Assembly: GCA_026125795.1 (NCBI GenBank)
Contig: JAHCKM010000001.1
Location: 930,001-994,000 of the forward strand
Reading direction: 5' to 3'
DNA from: Burkholderiaceae bacterium
Lineage (GTDB): Bacteria > Pseudomonadota > Gammaproteobacteria > Burkholderiales > Burkholderiaceae_C
Length of the DNA: 64,000 bases
The translations under genes and the position numbers were made by a program. The notes under the pieces are model-generated. The model had not been told where the DNA came from. It worked only from the letters and a program-made list of their open reading frames with translations, and ran no database searches. Shown piece by piece: positions 44,233 through 52,969 of this stretch (position 1 is its first letter; every line of letters begins with the position of its first letter).

Positions 44233-44264
44233 GCTGCCGAACTCGTCAGTACGACTTCGGCAGC
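44233..44264. terminator. Hairpin between convergent operons
   Basis: GCTGCCGAA (44233-44241) and TTCGGCAGC (44256-44264) form a perfect 9-bp stem with a 14-base loop, just after the carbonic anhydrase stop and overlapping the last codons of the convergent dehydrogenase. No T-run follows on either strand, so a bidirectional terminator is only suggested. Confidence 0.35.
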
Positions 44265-45418
44265 CCGAGCACCTTCTCGGAGATGAAGCACTTGACCAGC
44301 TGGCCGCTCACCGGGGCGATGCGGAACAGCATCACCTCGCGCAGCAGCCGCTCGATGTGGAACTCCTTGGCGTAGCCGAAGCCGCCGAGGGTGAGCATGG
44401 CGGTTTCGGCGGCCTTGTAGCCGGCCTCCGCGGCGAGGAACTTGGCCGCGTTGGCCTCTGTGCCGCAGGGCTGCTGCTGGTCGTACAGCGTGGCCGCCTT
44501 CAGGGTCATCAGGTTCGCGGCCTCCAGGTGCATCCAGCATTCGGCCAGCGGATGCTGCACGCCCTGGTTCATGCCGATCGGGCGGTCGAAGACGATGCGC
44601 TCCTTCGCGTAGCGCGAGGCGCGCTGCAGCGCGTTGCGGCCGAGGCCGACCGACTCGGCGGCCACGAGGATGCGCTCCGGGTTCATGCCGTGCAGGATGT
44701 ACTCGAAGCCGCGTCCTTCCTCTCCGATGCGGTCCTCGACCGGGATCTCGAGGCCGTCGATGAACACCTGGTTGGCGTCGATCGGCTTGCGGCCGAGCTT
44801 GGGGATGCGGCGCAGCGTGACGCGCTTGCGGTCCAGGTTCGTGTAGAACAGCGACAGGCCGTGCGTGGGGTGCTTGACCTCGGAGGCGTCCTGCGTGCGC
44901 GCGATCAGCAGCATCTTATCGGCCACCTGCGCCGAGCTGATCCAGACCTTCTCGCCATGCACCATGTAGCGGTCGCCCTTGCGCACCGCGCGCGTCTTCA
45001 GCTTGAGGGTGTTGAGCCCGGTGTTCGGCTCGGTCACCGCGAAGCAGGCGCGCTCGCGGCCGGCGATCATCGGCGGGATCATGCGCTGGCGCTGCTCTTC
45101 GTTGCCGAACACCAGCACCGGGTTGAGGCCGAAGATGTTGAGGTGGATCGCCGAGGCGCCGATGCCGCCGGGGCTGCACTCGGTGATCGTCTGCACCAGC
45201 AGCGAGGCCTCGGTGAGGCCGAGGCCCGAGCCGCCGTAGCGCTCGGGCATCGCGATGCCGAGCCAGCCGGCCTCGGCGAAGGCCTTGTGGAAGTCGAGCG
45301 GATAGTCGTCGCCGGCGTCCATCTCGAGCCAGTACGGGTCGGGAAACCGCTCGCACAGCTTGGCCACCGACGCGCGGATCGCCTGCTGCTCGGGCGACAG
45401 GGTGAAGTTCATCGACAT
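44246..45418 (-). CDS. Acyl-CoA dehydrogenase
   Basis: 390 residues. 'FAVTEPNTGLNTLKLKTRAV', 'RYMVHGEKVWISSAQVADKML', 'PIGMNQGVQHPLAECWMHLE', 'LTLGGFGYAKEFHIERLLRE' and tail 'KVLGLPKSY'. The flavin loop has TGLN where most have AGSD, an odd but intact variant. Paralogue of the dehydrogenase at 37890. It follows the MaoC gene by 3 bases in a ligase-hydratase-dehydrogenase operon. Confidence 0.93.
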   Translation of the reverse strand: MSMNFTLSPEQQAIRASVAKLCERFPDPYWLEMDAGDDYPLDFHKAFAEAGWLGIAMPERYGGSGLGLTEASLLVQTITECSPGGIGASAIHLNIFGLNPVLVFGNEEQRQRMIPPMIAGRERACFAVTEPNTGLNTLKLKTRAVRKGDRYMVHGEKVWISSAQVADKMLLIARTQDASEVKHPTHGLSLFYTNLDRKRVTLRRIPKLGRKPIDANQVFIDGLEIPVEDRIGEEGRGFEYILHGMNPERILVAAESVGLGRNALQRASRYAKERIVFDRPIGMNQGVQHPLAECWMHLEAANLMTLKAATLYDQQQPCGTEANAAKFLAAEAGYKAAETAMLTLGGFGYAKEFHIERLLREVMLFRIAPVSGQLVKCFISEKVLGLPKSY

Positions 45419-45421
45419 GGT

Positions 45422-45898
45422 TCAGGAGGCGGGGTTCGGTTCGTCGACCGGCCGGCGCCGGTAGAGCATCGTCGCCTGCATCTGCTGCGCGACGCTGCCG
45501 TCGTGCTTGACGCATTCCCGGCGGAAGGTGATGACGCCGCGGTCGGGCTTGGACGTTTCCTTCTTGCCGACCACGGTGGAGCGCATGTGGATCGTGTCGC
45601 CGTGCTTCACAGGCGCGAGCAGCTTCCACGCGTCGATCTGCAGCAAGCCGATCAGCGTGCCCTCGTTGATGCCCGAGGCGTACGAGAGCCCGCCCATGAT
45701 CGCCAGCACGAGCGGCCCGTGCGCGATCGGCTCGCCGAACGGGGTCTGCCTGCAGTACTCGTGGTTGGCATGGACGCCGTTGAAGTCGCCCGACAGGCAG
45801 GCGAAGTTCACGATGTCGGTCTGCGTGACGGTGCGGGCGTTCGTTTCGAACGTGTGCCCGACCTCGAAGTCCTCGAAGTAATGGCCTCTGGCTTTCAC
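45422..45898 (-). CDS. MaoC-like hydratase
   Basis: 158 residues. 'YFEDFEVGHTFETNARTVTQ', hydratase motif 'CLSGDFNGVHANHEYCRQTP' and 'GEPIAHGPLVLAIMGGLSYA', 'RSTVVGKKETSKPDRGVITF'. Nearly the same length and pattern as the MaoC at 14799-15275; both have the 'KxETSxPDRGVxxFRR' stretch, so they are paralogues in two separate ligase operons. Hydrates an enoyl-CoA. Confidence 0.92.
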   Translation of the reverse strand: MKARGHYFEDFEVGHTFETNARTVTQTDIVNFACLSGDFNGVHANHEYCRQTPFGEPIAHGPLVLAIMGGLSYASGINEGTLIGLLQIDAWKLLAPVKHGDTIHMRSTVVGKKETSKPDRGVITFRRECVKHDGSVAQQMQATMLYRRRPVDEPNPAS

Positions 45899-45908
45899 GA
45901 TGCGTTCC

Positions 45909-47876
45909 TCACGGGCGGAGCAGGGCCTGCAGTTCGGTCACCGTTTCGGGGTTCACCAGCGACGACAGATCGCCCGGGCTCTCGCCCTTGTACACGGCCC
46001 GCACGACGCGGCGCATGACCTTCATGTTGCGGGTCTTGGGCAGGTCGCGCACCAGCAGCACCTGGCGCGGCCGGTACGAGGTGCCCATGCCCTTCACGAC
46101 GGCGGCCGACAACTCCTTCTGCAGCGCCGCGTCGGCCGCGACGTTCGGCATGGCCACGCAGACGCAGACGATCGCCGAGCCCTTCAGCTCGTCGGGCACG
46201 CCGATCACCGCGGCCTCGGAAACCTTGCCCGTGCCGGTCAGCAGCGTCTCGATCTCGGACGGCCCGGTGCGCTTGCCCGAGATCTTGATGGTGTCGTCGC
46301 TGCGGCCCAGGATGTAGATCAGCCCGTCCTCGTCGCGCATCGCGAAGTCACCGTGCACCCACAGGCCGGGCAGCGTGCGCCAGTAGCTGTCGAGGTAGCG
46401 CCCGTCGTCGCGCCACAGGCTCTTGGTGAAGCCGATGTTGGGGTTGCGCAGCACCAGTTCGCCCACGCGACCGGGGCCCACGGCTTCGCCGGCTTCGTCG
46501 ACGATGTCGGCGCCGACCCCGAGGCCGCCCATGCCGAACGAACCCGGCCGCAGCGGGTGGTGTACGGTGCCGGTGAAGTTGCAACCGCCGACCTCGGTGC
46601 CACCCACGATGTTGAGGAACGGCAGCCGGCGCTTGCAGACATGGTCGAAGAACCATTGCCACGGCGCCTCTGTCCAGGCTTCGCCGCCGGAGACGGCGAC
46701 GCGCAGCGCCGAGAGGTCGTGGCGCTCGACGTCGGCATCGCCGTAGCGCATCAGGCCGCGGATCAGCGTCGGCGCCACGCCCAGGTAAGTGACCTTGTGG
46801 TCCTGCACCAGCCTCCAGAAGCGGCCGCTGTCGGGGTAGTCCGGCGTCCCCTCCGCGACGAGCAGGCTGCCGCCGAAATAGCTGGGGATGCAGGCGCACA
46901 TGGCACCGACCATCCAGCCCATGTCGCTCATGAAGAAGAAGCGGTCGGACGGCCGGAAATCGGCGCAGATGTGCATGTCGCGCGTGACCATCGATCCCAG
47001 AAAGCTCACGTGTGTCCACACGCAGCCCTTGGGCTTGCCGGTGGTGCCCGAGGTGTAGAGCAGCACCGCGGCGTCCTCCGCGGCCATCTCGGTGGTCGGC
47101 CGTTCGTTCGGCTGGTGCGCGACGGTGGCCGCCCAATCGTGGTCCCGGCCCGCGGTCATCGGGCAGTCGATCGCGGCGCCGAGGTGGCGCAGCACGAGCA
47201 CGTGCCGAACGCTCGGAGCCGAGGCCAGCGCTTCGTCGAGCACCGACTTCATGGCCCCCGGCGCGCCCCGGCGCCAGGTGCCGTCGACGGTCAGCACCAC
47301 CTTCGCCTCGCCGTCGTTCAGCCGTGCCACCAGCGGCTGCGGGCCGAAGCCCGAGAACAGCGGCATCACCACCGCGCCGATCTTCAGCGCCGCGAAGAAC
47401 GCGACGAAGGTCTCCGGCAGGTTGGGCATGTAGAGCCCGACCCGATCGCCGCGCTGCACGCCCAGCGTCTCGAGCGCGCCGGCGAGCCGACAGACCTCGG
47501 CGTCGAACTCGGCGTAGCTCAGCGTCCGGCGGGCCCGCGGGTCTTCGCCTTCCCAGACGAGGAAGGGCTGGCTCCAGACCGGCGTGCCACGATGACGATC
47601 GATGCAGTTGAGCACGATGTTGGTCGTGCCGCCGACGCACCAGTGCGCCCATTCGATGCCGCGCGAGGTGTCCAGCATCTGCTCGAAGGGCTTGTAGAAG
47701 CGGAAGTCGCAGAACTCGAACACCTTGCGCATCAGCCACGCGGGGTCGGCATCGGCCCGGCGTGACAGCGTGGTCAGATCCGGCTCGCCACAGTGGCGCA
47801 TGAAGGCGGTCAGGTTCGAGCCGGCGACGATTTCGCCCGTGGGTACCCAAGCGAACGGTCGTTTGGTAGAATTCAT
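45909..47876 (-). CDS. Acyl-CoA synthetase, acetoacetyl/acetyl-CoA-synthetase-like
   Basis: 655 residues from ATG 47876. N-terminal 'FAWVPTGEIVAGSNLTAFMR' is the start of the acetoacetyl-CoA-synthetase-type extension; P-loop 'LLYTSGTTGKPKGCVWTH' near residue 272, 'FMSDMGWMVGAMCACIPSYF', adenylate motif 'NIVGGTEVGGCNF', hinge 'GRSDDTIKISGKRTGPSEIE' and C-terminal 'DLPKTRNMKVMRRVVRAVY' carrying the catalytic Lys. No clear ribosome site precedes the ATG, suggesting a short or absent leader. A TetR-like operator lies inside codons 4-8. Confidence 0.9.
   Translation of the reverse strand: MNSTKRPFAWVPTGEIVAGSNLTAFMRHCGEPDLTTLSRRADADPAWLMRKVFEFCDFRFYKPFEQMLDTSRGIEWAHWCVGGTTNIVLNCIDRHRGTPVWSQPFLVWEGEDPRARRTLSYAEFDAEVCRLAGALETLGVQRGDRVGLYMPNLPETFVAFFAALKIGAVVMPLFSGFGPQPLVARLNDGEAKVVLTVDGTWRRGAPGAMKSVLDEALASAPSVRHVLVLRHLGAAIDCPMTAGRDHDWAATVAHQPNERPTTEMAAEDAAVLLYTSGTTGKPKGCVWTHVSFLGSMVTRDMHICADFRPSDRFFFMSDMGWMVGAMCACIPSYFGGSLLVAEGTPDYPDSGRFWRLVQDHKVTYLGVAPTLIRGLMRYGDADVERHDLSALRVAVSGGEAWTEAPWQWFFDHVCKRRLPFLNIVGGTEVGGCNFTGTVHHPLRPGSFGMGGLGVGADIVDEAGEAVGPGRVGELVLRNPNIGFTKSLWRDDGRYLDSYWRTLPGLWVHGDFAMRDEDGLIYILGRSDDTIKISGKRTGPSEIETLLTGTGKVSEAAVIGVPDELKGSAIVCVCVAMPNVAADAALQKELSAAVVKGMGTSYRPRQVLLVRDLPKTRNMKVMRRVVRAVYKGESPGDLSSLVNPETVTELQALLRP
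47852..47865. promoter_or_regulatory. Candidate TetR operator at the start of the ligase operon
   Basis: CGAACGGTCGTTTG (minus strand CAAACGACCGTTCG) shares the 10-mer AACGACCGTT with the perfect palindrome at 56487-56500. It begins 11 bases inside the ligase reading frame and 123 bases upstream of the divergent nitroreductase, so it could roadblock one operon and control both. Confidence 0.45.
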
Positions 47877-47987
47877 AGCGTCGAGGTTAGCCCAAGGGTT
47901 CGGCGCCGTCCAGCGGGCGTGCCCTGTGCGGGCGGTGCTGCGCGCTGCCGAGCAGGCCATTGGGTGACATTCATTCAGGAGCCACCC

Positions 47988-48665
47988 GTGCACGTCGACG
48001 ACGCCATCCGCAGCCGCAAGTCGGTCCGCCGCTTCCTGCCCACGCCGGTGCCGGCGCCGGTGGTGCGGCACATCCTCGAGGTCGCCGCGCGTGCGCCGAG
48101 CGGAAACAACGTGCAGCCCTGGCGCGTCTATGCGCTGGCCGGCGCGGCGCGCGACGCCTTCTGCAGCGACGTCGTCGCAGCCGCGTCGACCGACCCCGAT
48201 CGCCACCAGCCCGAGTACGCCTATTACCCGACCGCCTGGTTCGAGCCCTACCTCGAACGTCGGCGCCGTTGCGGCTTCGGGCTGTACGCCACGCTGGGTA
48301 TTGCGCGCGACGACAAGGTGGCGCGCGCACGCCAGATGCTGCGCAACTACACTTTCTTCGACGCGCCGGTCGGACTGCTGGTCACGCTGGACCGGCGCCT
48401 GAACACCGGCAGCTACATGGACGTGGGCATGTTCCTGCAGAGCATCCTCGTCGCCGCGCGGGCCCAGGGCCTGCACACGTGCGCGCAGGCCGCGTTCGCC
48501 TGGTTCCACCAGGTCGCCCGCAGGCACCTGCCGATGACCGACCACGAGATCCTGCTGTGCGCGGTAGCGCTGGGCCACGAGGATCCGGCGGCGCCCGAGA
48601 ACGCCTTCATCACCGAGCGGGCCGCGCCGGAGGATTTCACCTCGTTCCACGGCTTCGCGCCGTGA
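47988..48665 (+). CDS. Nitroreductase family flavoprotein
   Basis: 225 residues from GTG 47988, with CAGGAG 6 bases ahead. 'AIRSRKSVRRFLPTPVP' and 'AARAPSGNNVQPWRVYAL' form the FMN phosphate and ring contacts; 'YMDVGMFLQSILVAARAQGL' is the dimer helix. The family reduces nitro groups, quinones or enones with NAD(P)H. It diverges from the ligase operon and is followed by a flavodoxin-like gene. It is not BluB-like, which I considered because of the B12 enzyme nearby. Confidence 0.9.
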   Translation: MHVDDAIRSRKSVRRFLPTPVPAPVVRHILEVAARAPSGNNVQPWRVYALAGAARDAFCSDVVAAASTDPDRHQPEYAYYPTAWFEPYLERRRRCGFGLYATLGIARDDKVARARQMLRNYTFFDAPVGLLVTLDRRLNTGSYMDVGMFLQSILVAARAQGLHTCAQAAFAWFHQVARRHLPMTDHEILLCAVALGHEDPAAPENAFITERAAPEDFTSFHGFAP

Positions 48666-48687
48666 GGCACGCAGCGGGCGGACGCGC

Positions 48688-49191
48688 GTGAACGCGGCGC
48701 GGCGCTCCCTGCTGATCGTCTATCACACGATGACCGGCGGCACGCTGCAGATGGCGCGCGCCGCGGCCGAGGCGGCGGCACGCGAAGGCGAGGTCGACGT
48801 TCGCCTGCGGCATGCGCGCGACGCGGGAGCCGCCGACGTGCTGGCCGCCGACGGCTACCTGTTCGCGACGCCCGAGAACCTGGCGGCGATCTCCGGCTTG
48901 ATGAAGGACTTCTTCGACCGCAGCTACTACGGCGTGCTCGGGCAGGTCGACGGCCGGCCCTACGCCAGCCTGGTCTGCGCCGGCAGCGACGGCAGCAACG
49001 CCGCGCGGCAGATCGAGCGCATCGCCACCGGCTGGCGGCTGCGCGCGATGGCCGAGCCCTTGATCGTCTGCACCCATGCGCAGACGCCCGAAGCCATCCT
49101 GCGCGAGAAGCAGATCGGTGCGACGGACCTTGCGCGCTGCAGGGATCTGGGCACCGTACTGGCTGCCGGCCTTGCGCTCGGCGTGTTCTGA
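48688..49191 (+). CDS. Flavodoxin-like / NADPH-dependent FMN reductase family protein
   Basis: 167 residues from GTG 48688. 'LLIVYHTMTGGTLQMARAAA' is the FMN phosphate loop, 'DGYLFATPENLAAISGLMKD' and 'FFDRSYYGVLGQVDGRPYAS' are typical of the flavodoxin-like reductase fold. 22 bases after the nitroreductase; the pair may exchange electrons or flavin. Function unknown beyond the fold. Confidence 0.88.
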   Translation: MNAARRSLLIVYHTMTGGTLQMARAAAEAAAREGEVDVRLRHARDAGAADVLAADGYLFATPENLAAISGLMKDFFDRSYYGVLGQVDGRPYASLVCAGSDGSNAARQIERIATGWRLRAMAEPLIVCTHAQTPEAILREKQIGATDLARCRDLGTVLAAGLALGVF

Positions 49192-49214
49192 CCGCGAGAG
49201 CGAGCCGCGTAGTG

Positions 49215-49241
49215 AGCCACCACCGCGTCAGGCTGGTGGCT
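49215..49241. terminator. Hairpin between convergent flavodoxin-like and thioesterase genes
   Basis: AGCCACCA (49215-49222) and TGGTGGCT (49234-49241) form a perfect 8-bp stem with an 11-base loop containing the thioesterase stop codon. Position between convergent genes fits a bidirectional terminator; there is no T-run. Confidence 0.35.
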
Positions 49242-49743
49242 TGACGAGCGAGCGCGTGTAGATGCGGAACGTGGCGACGCCGCGCGCGACCAGCGGTCCG
49301 TCGATCGCATCGAGGCTGACGCGGATGTTGACGTAGGCAAGCATCTTGCCGATGTGGTCCGGCGTCGCGGTGGCATAGAGCGTGCCGGTGCGCACGGCGA
49401 TCATGAACTCGCTGGTCAGCGATGCGGTCACTGACGACAGGATCGCCTCACCCCTGCCCGGAACTGTGAGGCCGACCAGGCAGCGCCCGCCGGCGGCATC
49501 GAGCAGGGTCATCAGCACGCCGCCGTGCACGACGCCGTGCGGATTGATGTGGTCGCGCCGCAGCGGCAAGCGGAAATAGGGACCACGCTCGTTGTGCAGG
49601 ATCTCGTAGCCCACGAGTTCCTGGAAGGGTCCATGCGCTTGGGTGGGGGCGAAAGGGTCGGGCTCGGGCGGGAGTTCCCTGACCGGCCTCGAGCGCTTCT
49701 CTGTCATGGCCGCAGGACGTCGCATCGGGGCGAGGGCATGCAT
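49228..49743 (-). CDS. PaaI-family hotdog thioesterase
   Basis: 171 residues from ATG 49743; ATG 49707 (MTEKRSRPV) is an equally possible start. 'RDHINPHGVVHGGVLMTLLD' carries the PaaI-type catalytic region (HGG followed by the Asp-bearing helix), then 'SSVTASLTSEFMIAVRTGTL' and 'VARGVATFRIY'. It hydrolyses acyl-CoA esters, probably releasing CoA from dead-end products. It lies 77 bases from the binding-protein gene, on the same strand. Confidence 0.9.
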   Translation of the reverse strand: MHALAPMRRPAAMTEKRSRPVRELPPEPDPFAPTQAHGPFQELVGYEILHNERGPYFRLPLRRDHINPHGVVHGGVLMTLLDAAGGRCLVGLTVPGRGEAILSSVTASLTSEFMIAVRTGTLYATATPDHIGKMLAYVNIRVSLDAIDGPLVARGVATFRIYTRSLVKPPA

Positions 49744-49819
49744 CCAGACAAGGCGGGTGGACGCCTCCGAGCGGCATGGGGTCCCGCGTTCCTCGGCGCC
49801 TTCATCGCCGGCCGCCGTC

Positions 49820-51025
49820 TCACTTGTCGGCGAGGAAGTCCGACGCCCGCTCGAACTTTCCGGTGGCGACGTTGGCTTTCAGCAGCAGCGGCCGCGTGCC
49901 GCTCTGCCGGATGTTCGGGCCGAAGCTCAGCGGCGCCATGATGCCGTCGCTCTGGAAATTCTTCGTCTGCTCGAGCTTCTGGACCAGGCAGGCCCGCGTC
50001 AGGTTGCGGCCGCAGGCCTGCAGCGCCGACTCCAGCAGCATGCCCGCGACGGACGCGGTGAGCGAGTAGCGGTTCATCGCCTTCACGTCGTCCGCACTCA
50101 GGTACTTGTAGGCCAGCGCGTTCAGGCGGCCGATGCCTTGCGTCTCGGTGTCGGTGATCGGCGGCACGTAGTCGGCCACCAGCAGGCCGTCGGCGGCGCT
50201 GCCGGCGAGTTGCAGGACTGGCCCCAGGTGCGACGGGTGCGCCGCCAGCCGCATCACGTTCATGCCGTTCTTCTGGATCTCCTTGAGCATGGTCGCGGTC
50301 TCGGTGATGATGCCGCCCACCAGCACGAAGCTTGCACCGGCCTTTTGGACCGCCAGGATCTCGGCCGAGAAGTCCTTCGCCCCGCGCTTGTAGGGGATGT
50401 CGGCGACGCTCGAGATGCCCGCGGCCTTGAGCGCCGCGTCGTAGCCGCACTTGACGTCGGCGCCGAAGTCGTCGTCCTGGTAGATGAGCGCGAACTTGGC
50501 CGCCTGCAGCTTGCGCGTGGCGATCAGGTGCTTCATCACCGCCGAGATCTCCTGGCAGTAGGTCGCACCGATGTTGAACACCGTCTTGCGCGGCGGATTG
50601 AAGTGCGCGCCGGCAACGGCCGCGAAATTGATGGCGGGGATCTGCGCTTCCTCGATCGTCGGCATCATCGCCACCAGATGCGACGAGCCGGACGTGCCGA
50701 TGACGGCGAACACCTTGTCGACGTCGATCAGCTTCTTGATCGCCTGGACGGAACGTTGCGGCACGTAGCCGTCTTCTTCGACGCGCAGTTCGATCTTGCG
50801 CCCGTGGATGCCGCCGCGTGCGTTCACGTCCTTCTCCCAGACGCGCAGCGCGATCACCGCGGCCTTGCCGATCAGGCTCGGCGGCCCGGTTTGCGGCATC
50901 ACGCCGCCGAGCACGATGCGGTCGTCGAACACGCCCGGGTCGGCGGACAGGGCAGGCGTGGACGCGAGTAGTCCGAACAAGCCGGCGGCCAGCGGTGCGA
51001 CAAGGCGGCGAAGGATGCGGTGCAT
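49820..51025 (-). CDS. livK: ABC importer periplasmic binding protein (LivK type)
   Basis: 401 residues. Signal peptide 'LVAPLAAGLFGLLASTPALS' then 'ADPGVFDDRIVLGGVMPQTG', the start of the type I binding fold. 'VFAVIGTSGSSHLVAMMPTI' forms the ligand hinge. Last gene of the second Liv operon. Only distantly similar in pattern to the binding protein at 19151, so the two importers may see different ligands. Confidence 0.9.
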   Translation of the reverse strand: MHRILRRLVAPLAAGLFGLLASTPALSADPGVFDDRIVLGGVMPQTGPPSLIGKAAVIALRVWEKDVNARGGIHGRKIELRVEEDGYVPQRSVQAIKKLIDVDKVFAVIGTSGSSHLVAMMPTIEEAQIPAINFAAVAGAHFNPPRKTVFNIGATYCQEISAVMKHLIATRKLQAAKFALIYQDDDFGADVKCGYDAALKAAGISSVADIPYKRGAKDFSAEILAVQKAGASFVLVGGIITETATMLKEIQKNGMNVMRLAAHPSHLGPVLQLAGSAADGLLVADYVPPITDTETQGIGRLNALAYKYLSADDVKAMNRYSLTASVAGMLLESALQACGRNLTRACLVQKLEQTKNFQSDGIMAPLSFGPNIRQSGTRPLLLKANVATGKFERASDFLADK

Positions 51026-51052
51026 GGTGTCTCCTGAGTGGGCGGTGGGGGA

Positions 51053-52090
51053 TCAGAAGCGGAAGGGCCAGTGGGTCCAGTAATGCTTGAGGTCGCGCCA
51101 GCGGCCGACCAGGCCGTCGGGTTCGAAGCGCAGGAACAGGACGATCGCGAGGCCGTAGACGACGCCCTTCATCTCGTGCGCGGCGGTCGAGAACAGTCCG
51201 GACCCCAGGCTGCTGGCGAGCAGACCCAGACCTTCGTTCAGCACGAAGATGAAGACCGTTCCCATCAGGGCGCCGGCCACCGAGCCGAGGCCGCCGACGA
51301 TGAGCATCGACAGCGCCTCGATCGAGATCAGCAGGCTGAAGCCGTCGACGTTCAGGTAGCGCGTGTAGTAGGCCAGCAACCCGCCGGCGACGCCGGTGTA
51401 GAACGCGCTGACCATGAAGGCCAGCAGCTTCCAGCGCACCAGGTCGATGCCCATCGCGCGGGCGGCGATGTCGTGGTCGCGGATCGCCATCAGCGCGCGG
51501 CCGACGCGGCTGCGCAGCAGGTTCAGCGTGACGAACACCGCCAGCACCAGCACCGCCAGCACGACGTAGTGGAAGCCGCCTTCGGTGGCCAGTGCCGTGC
51601 CGAACAAGGCGGGCTGCGGCACCGACAGACCCTCGGAACCGCCGGTGAGGCTGCCGCCGTTGAGGATCAGGTGGTTGATGATCACCGCGAACGCCATGGT
51701 GGTGATCGCGAGGTACAGGCCCTTCAGTCGCAGCGAGGGGATGCCCACCACCAGGCCGGCCAGCGCCGCGCAGGCGCCGCCGGCGAGCAGGCACATCGGC
51801 ATCGGCCAGCCCAGGCGGTTGGCGACGATGCCGGTGGCGTAGGCGCCCACCGCCAGGAAGCCGGAGTGGCCGAGCGAGATCAGGCCGGTGTTGCCCGTCA
51901 GCAGGTTCAGGCCCAGCACGCCGACGGCGGTGATCATCATCGCCAGCAGCAGCGTGGTGAAGTACTTCCCGATCAGCAGAGGCGCGACGGCCAGCCCCGC
52001 CACGAGGACCACGGACCACACGACGACTGGAACCGAGTCGGTCAGCGCCAGGAGCTGGCGATAGTCTTCCTTGAAGTTGCCGCTGCGCAT
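51053..52090 (-). CDS. livM: ABC importer permease (LivM type)
   Basis: 345 residues, about ten membrane segments, with 'LTGNTGLISLGHSGFLAVGA' and coupling region 'RSRVGRALMAIRDHDIAARA', then 'GLGSVAGALMGTVFIFVL'. Inner-membrane part of the second importer; 6 bases separate it from livH. Confidence 0.93.
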   Translation of the reverse strand: MRSGNFKEDYRQLLALTDSVPVVVWSVVLVAGLAVAPLLIGKYFTTLLLAMMITAVGVLGLNLLTGNTGLISLGHSGFLAVGAYATGIVANRLGWPMPMCLLAGGACAALAGLVVGIPSLRLKGLYLAITTMAFAVIINHLILNGGSLTGGSEGLSVPQPALFGTALATEGGFHYVVLAVLVLAVFVTLNLLRSRVGRALMAIRDHDIAARAMGIDLVRWKLLAFMVSAFYTGVAGGLLAYYTRYLNVDGFSLLISIEALSMLIVGGLGSVAGALMGTVFIFVLNEGLGLLASSLGSGLFSTAAHEMKGVVYGLAIVLFLRFEPDGLVGRWRDLKHYWTHWPFRF

Positions 52091-52096
52091 TGGGGG

Positions 52097-52969
52097 TCAG
52101 ACTCGTTCGATGTCGGGGCGGCCGAACAGACCGTACGGGCGCACCATCAGCACCACGAGGATCAGCACGAAGCCGGCGATTTCCTTCATGCCGCGGCCGA
52201 TGTAGCCCTCGGACATGTTCTCCACCACGCCGATCAGCACGCCGCCGAGCGCGGCGCCGAACACCGAGTCCAGCCCGCCGAGTATCACCGCCGGGAAGCT
52301 GCGCAGCCCGGTGAGCCACATGCCGGGCTCGAGGTCGTAGATCACGCCGACCAGCACGCCGGCGATCGCGGCGAGCATCGCCGACAGCGCCCACGAGACC
52401 GCGAAGATGCGCTTCACGTCGATGCCCATGAGCAGCGCCACCGTCTGCAGGTTGGCGGTGGCGCGCATCGCGATCCCCACGCGCGAGTAGCGGAAGAACG
52501 CCCACAGCCCGGCCACCACCGCGGCCATGATGCCCAGCGCGTACAGCTGCGCTGGATAGACCCCGGCCGGGCCGAAGCGGATGGGCTCGCGCGACAGGCC
52601 GGTGGCCAGCGGCATCGGGTCGGCGCCCCAGACCAGCACGACCAGCGAGCGGATGATCACCGCCAGGCCGATGGTCACCATGACGGTGGAAAACACCGGC
52701 CGGCCGAGCATCGGCCGGATCAGCAGCACCTCGACGAGCAGCCCGATGAGCACGGAGGCGACGATGGCCGCGAACAGCAGCGGCCAGAACGAGAGGCCGA
52801 GGGTGCCGACGAGCGTGAAGGAGATGTAGGCGACCAGCATCATCAGCTCGCCCTGCGCGAAGTTCACCACGCCGGTGGCGCGGTAGATCATCGCGAAGCC
52901 CATGCCGATGAAGCCGTACACCAGGCCCGCGGCAATGCCCGAGACGAGCAGCTGGAGGAAGAAGTCCAT
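52097..52969 (-). CDS. livH: ABC importer permease (LivH type)
   Basis: 290 residues. 'SGIAAGLVYGFIGMGFAMIY', 'GVVNFAQGELMMLVAYISF', 'RVGIAMRATANLQTVALLMG' and 'GLDSVFGAALGGVLIGVVEN'. Its ATG shares one base with the ligase stop (TGATG), so ligase and permease are coupled just as in the first importer operon. Confidence 0.93.
   Translation of the reverse strand: MDFFLQLLVSGIAAGLVYGFIGMGFAMIYRATGVVNFAQGELMMLVAYISFTLVGTLGLSFWPLLFAAIVASVLIGLLVEVLLIRPMLGRPVFSTVMVTIGLAVIIRSLVVLVWGADPMPLATGLSREPIRFGPAGVYPAQLYALGIMAAVVAGLWAFFRYSRVGIAMRATANLQTVALLMGIDVKRIFAVSWALSAMLAAIAGVLVGVIYDLEPGMWLTGLRSFPAVILGGLDSVFGAALGGVLIGVVENMSEGYIGRGMKEIAGFVLILVVLMVRPYGLFGRPDIERV

Noticed and set aside
47988-48665. BluB-type dimethylbenzimidazole synthase, because a B12 enzyme is nearby
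   Set aside because: The sequence has general nitroreductase features and lacks the BluB-like pattern as I know it; no other cobalamin synthesis gene is present.
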